A DNA stretch of 64,000 nucleotides from Fasciola hepatica. Lineage: Eukaryota > Platyhelminthes > Trematoda > Plagiorchiida > Fasciolidae. Below the pieces are notes generated by a model that was not told the DNA's origin, searched no databases, and saw only the letters and a program-made list of their open reading frames with translations. Shown piece after piece: positions 48,701 to 61,350 of this stretch. Position 1 is the stretch's first letter. Each line of letters begins with the position of its first letter. The translations under genes were made by a program, and so were the position numbers. The stretch covers positions 1,066,501 through 1,130,500 of the forward strand of contig CANUEZ040000180.1 of assembly GCA_948099385.1 (NCBI GenBank), written 5' to 3'.

Positions 48701-51700
48701 TGCAAGCAGGAAGTCCTATTGTGTTTTATAGCCGCAGCAATCCTACCTGGGATGCTTTTTTCAGACTCTTGCCATTGTTGTTCATCTCATGCACCGCCGG
48801 TATCACCAAAATGTTTGTGTAAACAAAACTTTGGTCATCAGTTTGGAACGGAAAATGTATAGCTTCATGGTACCACGAAGAAATATTTTCAGAGTGTAAG
48901 CTGCACTTGTCAGATCGCAAGAGATAGGTTTTAAATGATCATCTTTTAGCTGGAACGAAGCTACCACTGAAAGGCCAGAAAATTCAATTCGACTACTGAT
49001 ATTCTGTCGATGGATCCAATACCCTCAATGTCTCCGTAAAAGTATTGAGTTTTCATCCGGAGGTCCATTCAAAGAGTGGTCTCCGAAACTGACTTCTCTA
49101 AACTTTCATGTTATATAGTTTACCCAACAACTTGAAACCAGCTGCCCGAGGGAGATTGCGCAATAAGTAGAATTAACAGGTAAGCCATACGAGAGGGGAT
49201 CGATGTCAGATACTTCATCTAAGTTGATCCACCCACGTATATACTCATACAATGGAACAATTTGACGTGCTATTTCACATGAACGACTATTGCTACACAG
49301 ACACAAAACTATTTCTCGTAGTATAATTAAAATTTTTTACACCTCATTTCTATTGGTCATCCGAAAATCCAACGAATGAAACTGTCTGTTGACAATCCGA
49401 GTGTTCATATCATTCAAAAATTCATCTATGCTGTAGAAAGATAAATTACGACTATCTCTGAACCGAATGCTTCTGTCAAGAACGATTAATGTGATGGTAT
49501 ATCCGGTCGTCTGGTTTCCTGCTAGACCGTTCGATGAAAAGTGTTCAGGATTGGATCATTACCCAATGATCCGTAATGGGTTGCATACTTGATATTTTCT
49601 AATATTGTATCTCCTTATTCATTATTTCGTCGAAAGCATATTTTCGTGTGAGTTTACGTGTGATCAGATAGTTTCATTTCTGGGGCACTTCTTCCGGTGG
49701 GTACGTTTGTTGGGCAAAGCGATTATACCATAGGGAATGCCCAAAATAGAGTGGTTGTACTGACCAATAAATCATTTCCATGGATACTTCTATGCACAGT
49801 GGGAATCATTTTCGAGAACAGTTGCATTTCTTTCTTCCATGTTAAGGTTTTTAGATGATGCGACCCCACAAAAGTATTTATGGACCGTTGGAGTTATCCG
49901 ACAGATAGCTTGTACCGCCAGAAGAGTTTCCAATTGTGTGACAAAAATATTTCCGTTCACATCGGTTGTGCATTGAAGATGGATGGATTCCTAAGTACAC
50001 TGATATAATCAGAGGCATAACAACCGTGAGAGATGCTCTTATTGACTCTACCACTTCTTTATGGGATGAATCTCTTGTTGTTCATACATGACGAGTATGC
50101 TTCATTCATTATATTTTCCATTTGAAAGTCGACGATCTTCCAGAGTTCAGGCAGTCCTATATTTAGGCACCCATTGATGTTTCGACAAAGTGGGAAGTAC
50201 TAATAACGGAACCAATTAAAAACTACCACGGTTGTTATTAAGCGCGGCAAGTAAACCGATCCAGTACAGAAAAGGGGAACCGATCAGTCGTATTCTACCA
50301 ACTTTGATCATCAGTGTACAGTTTGGGATTCCGTTGCACTCCAGTAATAATTCCCGTAATCTCAGCGACAGGCTCCTGTTCCATTTCCATACTGTCATTT
50401 GGAAAATAGTGCAATTATATATGAAATCATTTAAATAGCTAAGATGCTGCATATATTGATAGTTAATTGACATCGGTGGTTAGGCATGAAAAAGCCGTTC
50501 AGTTTAGGCGTAATGGTCACCCCTTTTGAAAAAAGCGATGCGTCAGAACAAAATTTTCGCTCCTTCTTTCTCTTTCCAATTGTTGTGTGACTTGAATGCA
50601 TTCTTACCAACCATTTCGGACCAAGTTGAATAAAGTCACCACCTGAAGCGGTCGACTTCACTGATCATTTGAACAGTTCATTTACGAGTAGCATAAGAAA
50701 AATGTTCAGCACTTATTCGGCAGACAGAAGACTTTTCACACTTGGATCACCCCTAAACATTGTCAAAATCTGACAAACATTAATAGATTACTTTTTGTTT
50801 CTGCATCGATTATCCTACTTTACACTGCAAACCATCCGATGAATCTATACAAAGCACTTCGATTTTTCCCAAATGACCAACATCCGAATCAGGTGTCAGT
50901 GCCGCAGTAAATTAGCGTCGAATATGACCGGTCGATCTCAATTTCGATTCTCTTTAATCACTACTTACAACCGATTGCAACACAGTATCATGTACGACGT
51001 GTTCGGGATAGAGGGTGAAGCGTCCAAAATATTTGTTCCATTTCGAAAGTCGAGTTCTCTTTCTATCTGGTGAATTTTCTGAAAAAGTCTATCATCTTCC
51101 AGTTTCACGGAAAATGACGGTCACCGGTTCTTCCGAACAAAGCCAGCTCCTAACTGCAGACGAAGGCAGCATTTGATTTGTGTCCTAACGATTGACCCTC
51201 ATTGAGAGACTTTTTGAAACCAATTTTGTGTTACTTCCAACTTATCAGTAGCTAGTGGTTTGAGATAAATTGGTAGGCAGTAATTCATTTTGTCCTCCCT
51301 CTTTGTATTTGATCTCTCCGATGGGACCATGATCAATCTAATTAGCGGGTGCACACAATTGACCTAAAAATCAATTGCCCCCATCTTTCGTACATCATAA
51401 AGCACTGGAACAAAGGTTATAAGATATCGGTCCATGAAATACACAAGAAAACCCAAACTTCGACAAAAAGTTTTCATTTCAACTCGCTACCTTTCTTTTT
51501 CCAATGACTAGTACCCTTCGACCACGGAAAGTTGAATCTGTTCCCACAGGTAAACGACTACTTGGATTGGAAAATTACTTCGACCTATTACGCATCGTTG
51601 CATCATTTGCCCTTGGGATTTGGCTCCCGTATCCCGACTTTTTTACAGTTACAGCTGGACCAGTTGGTGAAAATGGTCGTGTAGTTTTGCTGAGAAATCA

Positions 51701-53779
51701 TGTAACGTTGGTGAATTACTGCAGCTGCAACTTTCCCTCATCACCACGCTCTCCACAGCTTCAGCCACCATGATATCTCGGCAGTGGTTACCGTGTCATC
51801 CTTCCGTTCAGCTGAAAGCTCGGTTGCTCTCTTCCAAATATTTTGTGAGACATAAGTAGTCGATGTAAATTGATGGAGAATCACGTGATCTCATAAGCTT
51901 TCCAGTCTAAACGAAACAGTCTTAGTCGAAGAGCATGAATGCAGTTCAGACAACCGGAGGATGGAACAGTCGTCAACCGTGAACAATGATCGATTCCTTG
52001 TTTGGTAGTTTCATTCGTGTGTTTATAAACCGAGCAAGATTGTCTCTGTTTGGTATGTATTTTTTAATGATGTTCATCAGGAATGTGTGCCGTCAAAATA
52101 TCCGTAGCACGTTCCGTTTCAAGAAATTTGAAAAAAACTAACTCTTTGCTCTCTTAGACTACTTTGCCGCTCTCACAGTTTGCGAGCGGCGAACTCGTGA
52201 ATTCTTGCTCCCGTGTTCAACGTGCTTGGTTATGTAAGTGCGACAAATAGATAGCAATCGTTGGACGTTATTCCATTTTGGTGGTGAGTGTCACACCAGC
52301 AGCGTCAGAAAAAATGCCGAAAAAATGTCGACTTACAATCTAGAAGCCGGACAACCGAAATCTGAAGTCGACCTAATAAAATGCTCCAATAAATTCCAAG
52401 CCCTTTCGCTGATCAGCATCGGTAATATATCAGACAAGACATTTAGGGCCGTGTCAATAATGCTTAGGTGAGACTTTTTCGTTGGTCCTTGCTTTTCTGT
52501 TTACTTTTTATGTAATTGATCTTATTAGTGATTGACTTCAAATCTGAACAAGCACTTTGAGAAGAATTTCTGTTGCATGCCCCGTCGATATTTTGTGTAT
52601 GTCACCAGGTAAACAAGTTACAAGGGCTAGAGTCTGATAGCAATTTACTTTCCATTCTAGAAGGTTCAGTTTTATATGCGTGCTTCGTTTACGGTTTACT
52701 ATTATAAGTCTTAAGAGTATAACTGCAACGGCTGTGAGCTTTATGATGCGTATGAACCGGGTAAGGCGTGGGTGATCGATAATATCACCATTGCCCTTGG
52801 TCTATATTCTTCGCGATAGTGTGAATAACCGAAAACAATTTCAAATTTCTCACACCAGTTTAGTACAGTTTGCCTGGTATGATCAATCCACGATTAACAA
52901 GAGATGCCAAAGTAAAGAGTTCCCAGGGCAAAGCTGTTACTCTGAATCATTTTCTCACGTCATTCGCCTAATCTAAGTGACTATGGACATCTTGGTGACC
53001 CGATTACTTCCAGTCCACCCTTCCATTTAAATTCAAGACATTTTCTGAAAACGACTTTTTGAGAAGTTGCCAGGTAATAATAATATTAATAAAAATAATG
53101 ATATTAATTGTTTTGTCATGTTCATACCACTGACAAGTTCGGTTTAATTCAGCGCCAACTGGACGGTGGAATGCGGTTGCGAGTGTAAAATATCCACCGA
53201 ATTCCAGGTTAAAAAATCAAGAGCGCTCTAATTGGAAATCAGGTGTCCGCTATCGAGTGGCGCAGAAAAGCTGATGTCAGAGTTTGGCATCATTATTTCC
53301 ACTCTCAAGACACATTGGTTTTTCGGACAAACTTAAAAACGTTTTTTCCTCGATCAGAGGTTACCGGCAAATTAAGCCCTTGTACAGTTGGGATCTCTAT
53401 TCAAGTTTTGTACTTTTTCTTGAATGTAAAATTAAACTTTCTATAGGGCACAACACGCGAAAATCTGAAACGGTAGCCCAGGGATATCATTTCTACTATG
53501 TAGGAATATCTTTTTGAAATTTTCAAGTCAAACGTGATTGATGAATTTGAATTTTGGTGTCAAGCGGATTCTTTTGACGGGAATGGGTATGCCAGCAACG
53601 TGATAATGACTCTCTCATTTTCGCCACACTTGTGTATCAGTAGAGTGGACAGGTTAAACAGGTAACTGACTGGTGGAACCTCCATATACGACCCTGAGAC
53701 TTTGAAAACCTAATCATCTAAAGCCTCAATGGGTCAGTTGTGACAACGACCTTGGCCGTTGTGACGGACTGTCTATAAC
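45771..53779. other. Long stretch without a supported gene
   Basis: About 8 kb on which I recognise no domain, RNA gene, SINE copy or mobile element. The frame at 51504-51773 (+) is discussed in the findings as a weak exon candidate. Confidence 0.5.
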
Positions 53780-53787
53780 CTAAGTTG

Positions 53788-53865
53788 ACACGCAATAGTG
53801 AGTTCGAACTTCCAACCTTATGCTTGATAGTTAAAAACATTCACCGCTGCACTACCACCGACACT
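53788..53865 (-). repeat. tRNA-like SINE head, family E, second copy
   Basis: Minus strand: A box GTAGTGCAGCGGTGAATG and B box AAGTTCGAACTCAC about 40 bases apart. There is no closed acceptor stem and no CCA-adjacent discriminator pattern, so it is read as a SINE head rather than a tRNA gene. Confidence 0.5.
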
Positions 53866-54149
53866 GAAGATACTCCGGTGTTTAGCAGACACACGGATAT
53901 TCCAGTAATCACTGGAACTAGGTTCTGTCTCCTTCGTCTCGTGTACCAGGATGAAAACTCGTCTTGGTAAGCATTTTCCTCTGTTGCCATGTAACTACAA
54001 GGTGTGTAGGTAATAGCGAACACGAACAAAGTTTTGGATCCGTGATCAGACAGCATGCCTTCGTCCCTCAAGAACCAAGAGCGAGATTAAACTCAGCGAA
54101 GCAGATCGATGGTTTGGGCAGGCAGGCAGTATGTCATCGCTAGTCCAGA

Positions 54150-54260
54150 ATGGAGGACGCGATAGAGGTCAGTGAAGCCAAGTGAACAACAGTTGACTGA
54201 ACCGACCGGAGCCGAATCAGCCAATCGGGAAGCAACCAGACCATCCAGCTAGAACAGTCA
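54150..54260 (-). repeat. Relative of the 46-bp minisatellite, inverted
   Basis: The reverse complement contains CTGGTTGCTTCCCGATTGGC and GGCTCCGGTCGGTTCAGTC, resembling the units at 15340-15512. About two diverged units are visible. Confidence 0.45.
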
Positions 54261-56121
54261 CTCGTCAATAATAATCCAGCCAAAAAGGATTCATGCGAGG
54301 ATTTGGCTATGGTCACCGCGTTTCTTCTTTAAATGATCTATTTTGTTCCAATAAAACGAGATGATCCGAAGACAAAGTCAATGGGTCAGTTTGAAACACT
54401 AGTAATGAAAATCCGTTGAGTGAGATCCACTTAGTCAAATCTGGACCAAACAGAACAAAACAAACGCTGAATACTGGACAATTTTTGACTGCATCACTTG
54501 ATACAGCAAGAGTGCCAGTAATGGGACAACATCTGATTGTAAATGCAAATGTTCCATCAAATAAGCCAAGACCTGTCAAATTTACCATTTGCGAACAAAA
54601 ACTGATCTGTTATTTAGTTATTCACAAATGCACATATATACTTATGTACCCTAAGTATCACGTGATCTACCACGTACTGCCTTGTCAAGACAAAGAGACC
54701 TCTGGAGTTGAACGAGATAAACTTGATGATATCTCTCCCTCTTTACACCTTCGCAACTGGGCGGCGGACTTCTGGTTTCAAATATCAAAATCTGTATCGA
54801 TTTGTAATCTTACAATTCGTAGATTGAGACAAACGACACGGTCATATGTGTACTGACTCTCTATTCGTTCATCTATTCCTAGTCAACCCTTATTTAACTT
54901 TCCGGTTTTTTGTATCCTGCATGATGTGATATCATGTGGTCCAAACTTGGCTCACAATATGAACATTACTTATGTCACAGCTACGATCCTCTCTCAGTTC
55001 GGGTTCACAAGATTACGAAAGCTCGGACCTGCTCGAGCTCACACAGTTGAGTATATACATGATTCGAGTGTGTACAGGTCGACGGATAGCGTTATCATTG
55101 TTATACTGTACATCCTATTTGAAAAACTTCTGTGTATGTGTTTATCTGTCTGTGTGTCTACATTCTACGCAACTTATGCATATCTCGTTCGCACAGTTGT
55201 AGCGTTAATAGATTACATGGATTAGGAGTGGGGTCCAGCCCCGATTTTCGGATCAGTGATCAGGAGGTACTCCCGATCAACGCACGCACACTCACACACG
55301 CATAGAAAGAAAGACTTGGTGGAACTCACTCCTCCTTCTCCCGTTTGGTAACACACAAACCCCTCCTTTTACAGTTAATTTCTGGTATTCAAATCAGACT
55401 GACAATTCCCTTCCGGACCAATCACGTCAGGTAGGAGAAGGGTGGTAAAACGCGCGGCATCTTGCTCGCTTTTCTCCACTCGAGTATGCGAGTCTGTGTG
55501 TGTGTGTGTGGAGGTGTATGTGTTTACATGCTGGCATGCGATTGTGTGTCTGTGTTCGCGTGCATGGAAGTGCTACGCTATGCAACAATGTGAATGCCCA
55601 TGAACGAATCTAATCACAACCGGTTGGAACTTGACGTGTTCCGTGCTAAACGTACCGTGGTGCATTCGCGAGCAGGAGTGTGAGAGAGAAAGCACAACAC
55701 AGTTTGACACTAATCGGTGACAAGTAAGTGAACGGCAATTCGGTCTGAAGGAAAAAGATTTGTGTCTGTTGGCAAGGCAGATGGTCCATATGTTGTTAGC
55801 AATTAACTATTATTATTTTTTAGTGGCAGTATTAGTAATATGCGCGTCCATTATTATTAGTTATTTTCATAATTATATGCCTAGCTTTTTCTAAGTATGG
55901 CAGTTGTCTATTATTACATTTGCACGGTTTTTATAGGTTCCCATGATTACAACTTTTCTTCAAGTATGTTTGTCAAAAATTGTCAGCTGTGTATTACACA
56001 AGGTGTCTAACAATAGAATGAAGGTGTGTGGAAGATTTGATTGCAATCAACGAATCGCAATCTACACATATATCTCGCAATTACTTGGAAGCAATGCGCG
56101 TGAGATTGCTGATAGCTTCCT
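54261..56121. other. Stretch without a supported gene
   Basis: A 146-codon + frame at 54416-54856 is at the upper end of chance expectation and is not recognised. An imperfect TG tract lies at about 55495-55510. Confidence 0.45.
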
Positions 56122-56300
56122 TTGCTGACTGTCCTTTGGACTCCAGCATTCACTCACAAACCTCAGACATCCTGCACTCAACAGCAACTGGAGTTTCGCT
56201 CTTATTACGGCTCGTCAATGGTGCATGCCCTCCGCTGCACCCGGGGTTTGAACCTGGACCTTTTCACTTCGACGGAGTGTGTTACCACTGGGCTACCCCA
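56122..56300 (-). repeat. tRNA-derived SINE with hammerhead-like core, family B
   Basis: Minus strand order: TGGGGTAGCCCAGTGGTAAC (A box, from about 56300), AGGTTCAAACCCCGGG (B box, 56255-56245), then GTGCACCATTGACGAGCC, TAATAAGAGCGAAACTCC. TTGACGAG followed by a short hairpin and GCGAAAC is one change from a hammerhead core of the C-UGAnGA type. The Pol III promoter and this core are only about 25 bases apart. Confidence 0.7.
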
Positions 56301-57379
56301 CTCCCACCTGGGCTGATCCGAATCACCGAATCGCGGCAATCTGGGTACCCTGAACCGAACAGTAGTCAGCCCGCTTTCTCCTGCTTTATTCTCCCATTCT
56401 AGCATGGTTGTGAAACCAGCCATTTACAGAACATGGAAGCTCATATAAACGTTTACTCAAGAGGAGGTACATGAGAGATTAGGACTCGTTTCTGAGTTGG
56501 ACTTTCAGAAAGGTATGACCGCTTGTGGGACTGGTGTATGTGTTTTTTGCATAAGTTCCCTTTGGGAGAAACTTTGTACACGATTTGGTGGGTCTATTTC
56601 TCAGTTTGGTGGTCATTTCCCTCATAAGAGTCAAGATAACACTACCTCGGGACCGAAGAGTTTTAAAACCTTAAAGCAGATAATCCGGAGGTAAGATGAA
56701 ATAGGTTGATTAGGAAATACGGATGGACACAAAAGAAAACAGGACTGATCGATTGAGGGTTGTGGAGTTATCAGAGTTTACTAATAGGACGAGACAAAAG
56801 AGAGGGTTTCACAGCACACGAGTGTGCGACGAATATCGGCAATTGCTGATTACAGTGAGTGATATTGTATCGAGTTCATTCCAGAAAAGGAATCCGTAAC
56901 ACAGCTTGAATTGCCCATGCGAAAAGATGGTCTCAGAGAAGAGAAATGCTCGCCAAACATTTATCCAACTAATTTAGCAGACCACAATTGACTGAGTGAA
57001 AAAGAGTTGATTGTTTCAGATACTGTTTCAGAAAATGTACTGGGATCAGAAAAATTGCAGTTCGTTCGATACAGAACATATTCGTCAACGTGCCCTAGAG
57101 CATAAGGAAGATAAATGAAAAGTAGGTCATTGATTTAAGTGGAAATAAATAGGGAATAGACTAGAGTTTTGAAGCATTCATAAATTACTAATCAGGAATT
57201 TGGTAAAGCTTTTGGCGAACTGGTACGCTGCGCTCTCTCAGTGAAATAGTTCTGGATATGCACAAGTTTTTAATTTAGAGAGGACCGTTGATTAAGGAAT
57301 CAAATCATAATCCATCGAATAATGAAGGAAAAACACATCTGACTGGTTTGGTTTCGCCAAACAAAGATTTGTCACACAG

Positions 57380-57580
57380 TCTCACATAATATGATCCATC
57401 TTGCTGTATTAACGCTCAACACACCAGTGAAAACCATGGGAGCACTGTACCGCTGATTCGTTCTTCTTAGGATTCTCCAGCAGTACACATCCACCGAGCC
57501 TCCACGGGGACTCGAAGTTGGGCTATCCGGGCTGGCTCTCAAAGGTCTGCTGAACTTACGCACCACGTGACTAACTGATA
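57380..57580 (-). repeat. tRNA-derived SINE, family A, copy 3
   Basis: Minus strand: TTAGTCACGTGGTG (A box), CTTCGAGTCCCCGTGG (B box region), GGCTCGGTGGATGTG, ACTGCTGGAGAATCC, CAGTGCTCCCATGG, GGTTTTCACTGG. The body aligns with 39948-40135. Confidence 0.75.
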
Positions 57581-58984
57581 AGATGAAGGAACGGAGAGAT
57601 AGCAATTATTCTATCTACTTGCGATCTGGAAAGGGTCTCAAGTTTGCAAGATCATCCACCCCCAAGGCAGGTGATAGTTTGGTTTAATTCAATAACCTCC
57701 ATAACGTTTCAAACTGAATCTCCAACGTGTACATGAGGGGACTAATCACAGGGCAAAAGAGGTTTTGGTTGTCAGTGTTTTTGTATTATGAATCTCAGTG
57801 TTTCCTTTTGCTAATGGGATTCGGAAAAACGGACTCATGCTCTTTGCTGAACGGTTTGTAGGTAGTTCATTCATTCTATGTCTCTGTCGAAATTTCCGCG
57901 TCCGTGCACCTCGTTCAAAATCATTGTGGTGTGTAAAACGGCGTGATAACATCTTATCATGTTTAGTGCCAGAAAGAGACTTTATTGTTTTCCATGGCCT
58001 TCACGTGAATAACTGCCTTTACAACACTCAACAGCAATGGAATCCACTATTTGGAAATTTACAATCTACAGTCAGACACAGAAATAAAATCTTGGGATCT
58101 CGTTCATCCGCTTTTCATAGTTCACCTATATTGTCAACTTAGTCTCTGAAAGCCACATGATCAGTTCGAGGTGGTCACTGGTTCCAAATCGTGCTCAGCT
58201 TTTCATGTACTTATTCACCAAACGCTTGACTGTTTGTTCTCTAGTTATCCCTTGTCCTATTGAATGCGCTTGGATTATTTACTGTGGAAAACGTCAGTTC
58301 GTTTGCGAGAGTGCTAAATTTATTGGTTATCTAAAGGGCAAATTGCTCAAAGGTTGACCATCAGGACAGTGTCGACCTCATAATCAATAATGCAATGAAA
58401 TTTTTCTGTGAGATAAAATTAGCAACATCGGATATTATTTTTTTTAAATTACGGTTAGAATCGATTCTACTCCCAGACTGGAAATAGCGAATTCTAATCT
58501 TCGAACGAATCACTTGTGGAAATATTCTGTGATTACTTTAGAAAGGTAGATGCTACTTAAACCAAAAGTGCCGATTCACGACCACAGTGTCGTCGTTAGT
58601 GAGGTCAGCTGCGTGTGACCGACATTGAACTATCAGCGGAGCGTTGTTGGGGTTCTTCAGAGCATTCTCCGAACAGTAGCGTCCACCCACGCTCCTGACA
58701 TACAAATAGATTGCCGTGAAGGTGGAGAACTGTTGGCAGATGACTGTTTTCTACCAATCATCATAGTCATGATGGTATGATTGGTATGATGTGTGACTTG
58801 TGAAAGAAGAAGGCCACTAATAACATTGAATGAATATACTTGAGAGGAGGGTGAGTCAGTGTAGGTATGGAAGAGCATTACCTAAGTCGGCTCGGTCAAC
58901 CTGGATCTTCATTGCACCCATCGGTTATTTTTCTTAGTGCTTTGGTATACATGAGTATAAGTGATAGGATGGTAGATTTTACAG
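57581..58984. other. Stretch without a supported feature
   Basis: Nothing recognised on either strand. Confidence 0.5.
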
Positions 58985-59190
58985 CATATGATGCATCATG
59001 CTATGTCAACGTTCAACTCACTATTGGAAACCGTGGAAGCTAGGTACATCAGTTCCGGCTGGCTTGTTAGGAATCATCAGCAGAGCCTATCCATCGAGTT
59101 CCCACGGGTACTCCTACGCATGGTGATAAATAGTGAGTCGAACATCTGACCGTCAAACTTTCCGAGCTGGCTGCCGGCCATCTTTTAACA
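58985..59190 (-). repeat. tRNA-derived SINE, family A, copy 4 (intact CTGATGA)
   Basis: Minus strand: decayed head ending TTCGACTCAC, then CCCGTGGGAACTCGATGGAT, GCTCTGCTGATGATTCCTAA and CCACGGTTTCCAATAGTG. The heptamer CTGATGA is exact here (59080-59074), while the matching GAAA is altered to GGAAC. Other copies keep GAAAC but not the heptamer. Confidence 0.75.
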
Positions 59191-59914
59191 TAGACTACAT
59201 GATAATGGCTGCACAATGCTTCAATCGTCTTAAGTGGTGAGTTGAGCTTTGATACTTTGGTATCTACTGGTCATCAAATAGATCTTGAACGACTACTACC
59301 TATTCACAATTTGAAGAAAGCAAGTCAAGATACTCACGCTGGCTATCACCGAAGCAGCCGTAGAAAGGAAAATAACCAATGCAAGTAGTCGGAGCCCTTT
59401 CGCTGACCAGCATAACAGCAAACGTACAAAAATACATCAACTCAAGACATGGAATCTCCTATTATGGGAGATTTCTCAAGCTTCGGAACACTCGCAGGTA
59501 GATCGAAACACTCATTTATGAGTCGTGCTCCGTTTTGACTTATTTAAGTCATTTTTCACTTTGTGAGAAGTTTGGAGGCCAAGAATTGCTAAATCCGAAA
59601 GTCCTTAAGCGGAACGGAGACACGTATATACGGGGTAACGTGTAATCAGGACAACGCACGTTAAGAGCAAGCACACGTATGCAAGTAAAAACTCAAGAAA
59701 ACATACAAGTGTGTGAATCACAACTGTGTGCAAGCGAAAAGTGCAAACCAAGCGCACAATCGGATTAAGCCGAGCAAGGCCACTCAACTGGTGGTACTAC
59801 CCGATTGGCCAGTGCAGTCCGGGGCAGATCACGACTAAAGTTATCACTGTATTTGTGTGTACGATTGCGGGCGTGTCCAAACCTGTGAGGGTTTAGGGTC
59901 AAATGTCAGCAGCT

Positions 59915-59947
<33 letters not shown>

Positions 59948-60556
59948 CGCTGTCTGTCCACGTGGATTGGTTGGGCCTCACACGACGAAAAACGGAGACC
60001 CTTTGGAAGGTTGCATGCGCTTCATCATGGAAGTCCTCAACGGAAAACCAACAAAAACAGTTTGTAGATCAACGAAAGAATTACAGCCTCATCGCCGATA
60101 TCTTGTTTTAATTTTTTGGCACCTACCAGAAATTCCAAAGAGATGCACCACTGCAAAAATTCTTACCAAAAATTAGTTTTTTTTGACGGAACCAAATAGA
60201 AATATCAGTTCCTGGTATCCAATTTTTCTGCCGTGTTAAAAAAAGATCAACTGAGTTGAGAAAAAATTGGGGAGCTTGAAAAATGCTTTAGTCTGTCGCC
60301 GTAGTGAGCTATGGTAAAACCTTCGTATGAACTAACTGGTCCAACCACGAAAACAGTAATTGCCTTCCCATATTTTTTCTAACTACGCAACATCAGTTGT
60401 CTTGACCACCCAATCACACTCTGACACACTTTGTTCACGGGCTATGCGTTCCTAACCCTTTATACGTAACTGTGGTAGACATGAGGATAATGTTACTGAA
60501 AACGAGTTTGTTCGCTATTCATGTTTTCTCTCGATAGTCCAGATGACTCCGTAACA
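59191..60556. other. Stretch without a supported gene
   Basis: Contains a (TG)n(AG)n compound microsatellite at 59915-59947 and nothing else recognisable. Confidence 0.5.
59915..59947. repeat. (TG)n(AG)n compound microsatellite
   Basis: About 16 bp of TG followed directly by about 17 bp of AG. Confidence 0.95.
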
Positions 60557-61095
60557 CTACATTTCCCCGATCATATCAAACCAACGCACTTGTAGCATGA
60601 AGTAATAATGTTTTTCACTGGACAAAAGTCCGTGGTAGGGTATAATAAAAAGGTCCACACTTTCTTGTTTTTGTGTGCCGTTAAGAGTTCCAGTTTCCAT
60701 GCCTAGCTGTAACGGCTTTTTCTTTCTCTGTGTTCCAATGGTTATGACAAGACAAGGGAAAACGTAATCGTGCAGTACAAAGGTTTTTTCTGTGGAAGGA
60801 AAAAAGTCCTGCAAAGTGTTGATATTTAGTCACTTTACCCCATTATCTACTTGTAGCGAAGTGGTATCTATATAGGCTTTATTCTGATAACCATCAAAGT
60901 AGAACTCAACATTATTTACGGTAAATAAAATTGCCCCGGTGCAGTCTGTTTCTTGGTAAACTGGTAGATTGTGTCCGTAATTTCTGGACACTGAGAACCA
61001 GGTCACGCAGTCTACAACTTTTGTCGAACTTTCACTGAAACTGTTTCTGCTGCACTCGGCGCTACACCGTGGCACGAATGTTGTCCCTTCAAGCA
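60557..61095 (-). CDS. Candidate two-exon gene fragment with a 30-nt intron
   Basis: On the minus strand, after a good acceptor (TTTACTGTTCAG), an open frame runs 61095-60839 (2 nt plus 85 codons). It has five Cys and reads, for example, PRCSAECSRNSF and NLPVYQETDCTGAILF. It ends at GGG|GTAAAG in phase 0. After a 30-nt gap with a CTAAAT branch-like string and ending CTTTGCAG, the frame resumes in phase at 60808 for 83 codons to a TAG at 60557-60559. The peptide looks extracellular or beta-rich, but I recognise no family. Open frames of this length are expected by chance, and phase-compatible GT-AG pairs are common. The good acceptor and very short intron, a size class I believe occurs in flatworms, are the only positive signs. 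Confidence 0.25.
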
Positions 61096-61170
61096 CTGAA
61101 CAGTAAATACTACTTGCGGATGTAGGTAGTATATGTTATTGTATCAAGATGACAAGACAAAATTTCCCCG

Positions 61171-61350
61171 GAAGCACACGACCGGTTTCGCCGTTGTTGC
61201 CGCTTATTAGGCATGCATACCGGGTGCTCCTCTACGTACATCAAAAATTGAAACCCTGGATCATGGGTCCTCGTTCTGAGGGTCATTCTTGAACAACAGC
61301 TGAAATAACCTTCGAAAAACCACCTTGTGATGCGCACTCCTCACGATTCA
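61171..61350 (-). repeat. Dispersed repeat with hammerhead-like core, second copy
   Basis: Minus strand: GGTATGCATGCCTAATAAGC, then GGCAACAACGGCGAAACCGG. This matches 38021-38065, with CTGATGAG decayed to CTAATAAG and stem II partly kept. The right part (about 61300-61350, AATCTCATTTGAATC on the minus strand) matches 38124-38138 in opposite relative orientation. Confidence 0.6.

Noticed and set aside
54416..54856. 146-codon plus-strand open frame
   Set aside because: Length is compatible with chance, with no recognisable motif and no good splice signals at its edges.
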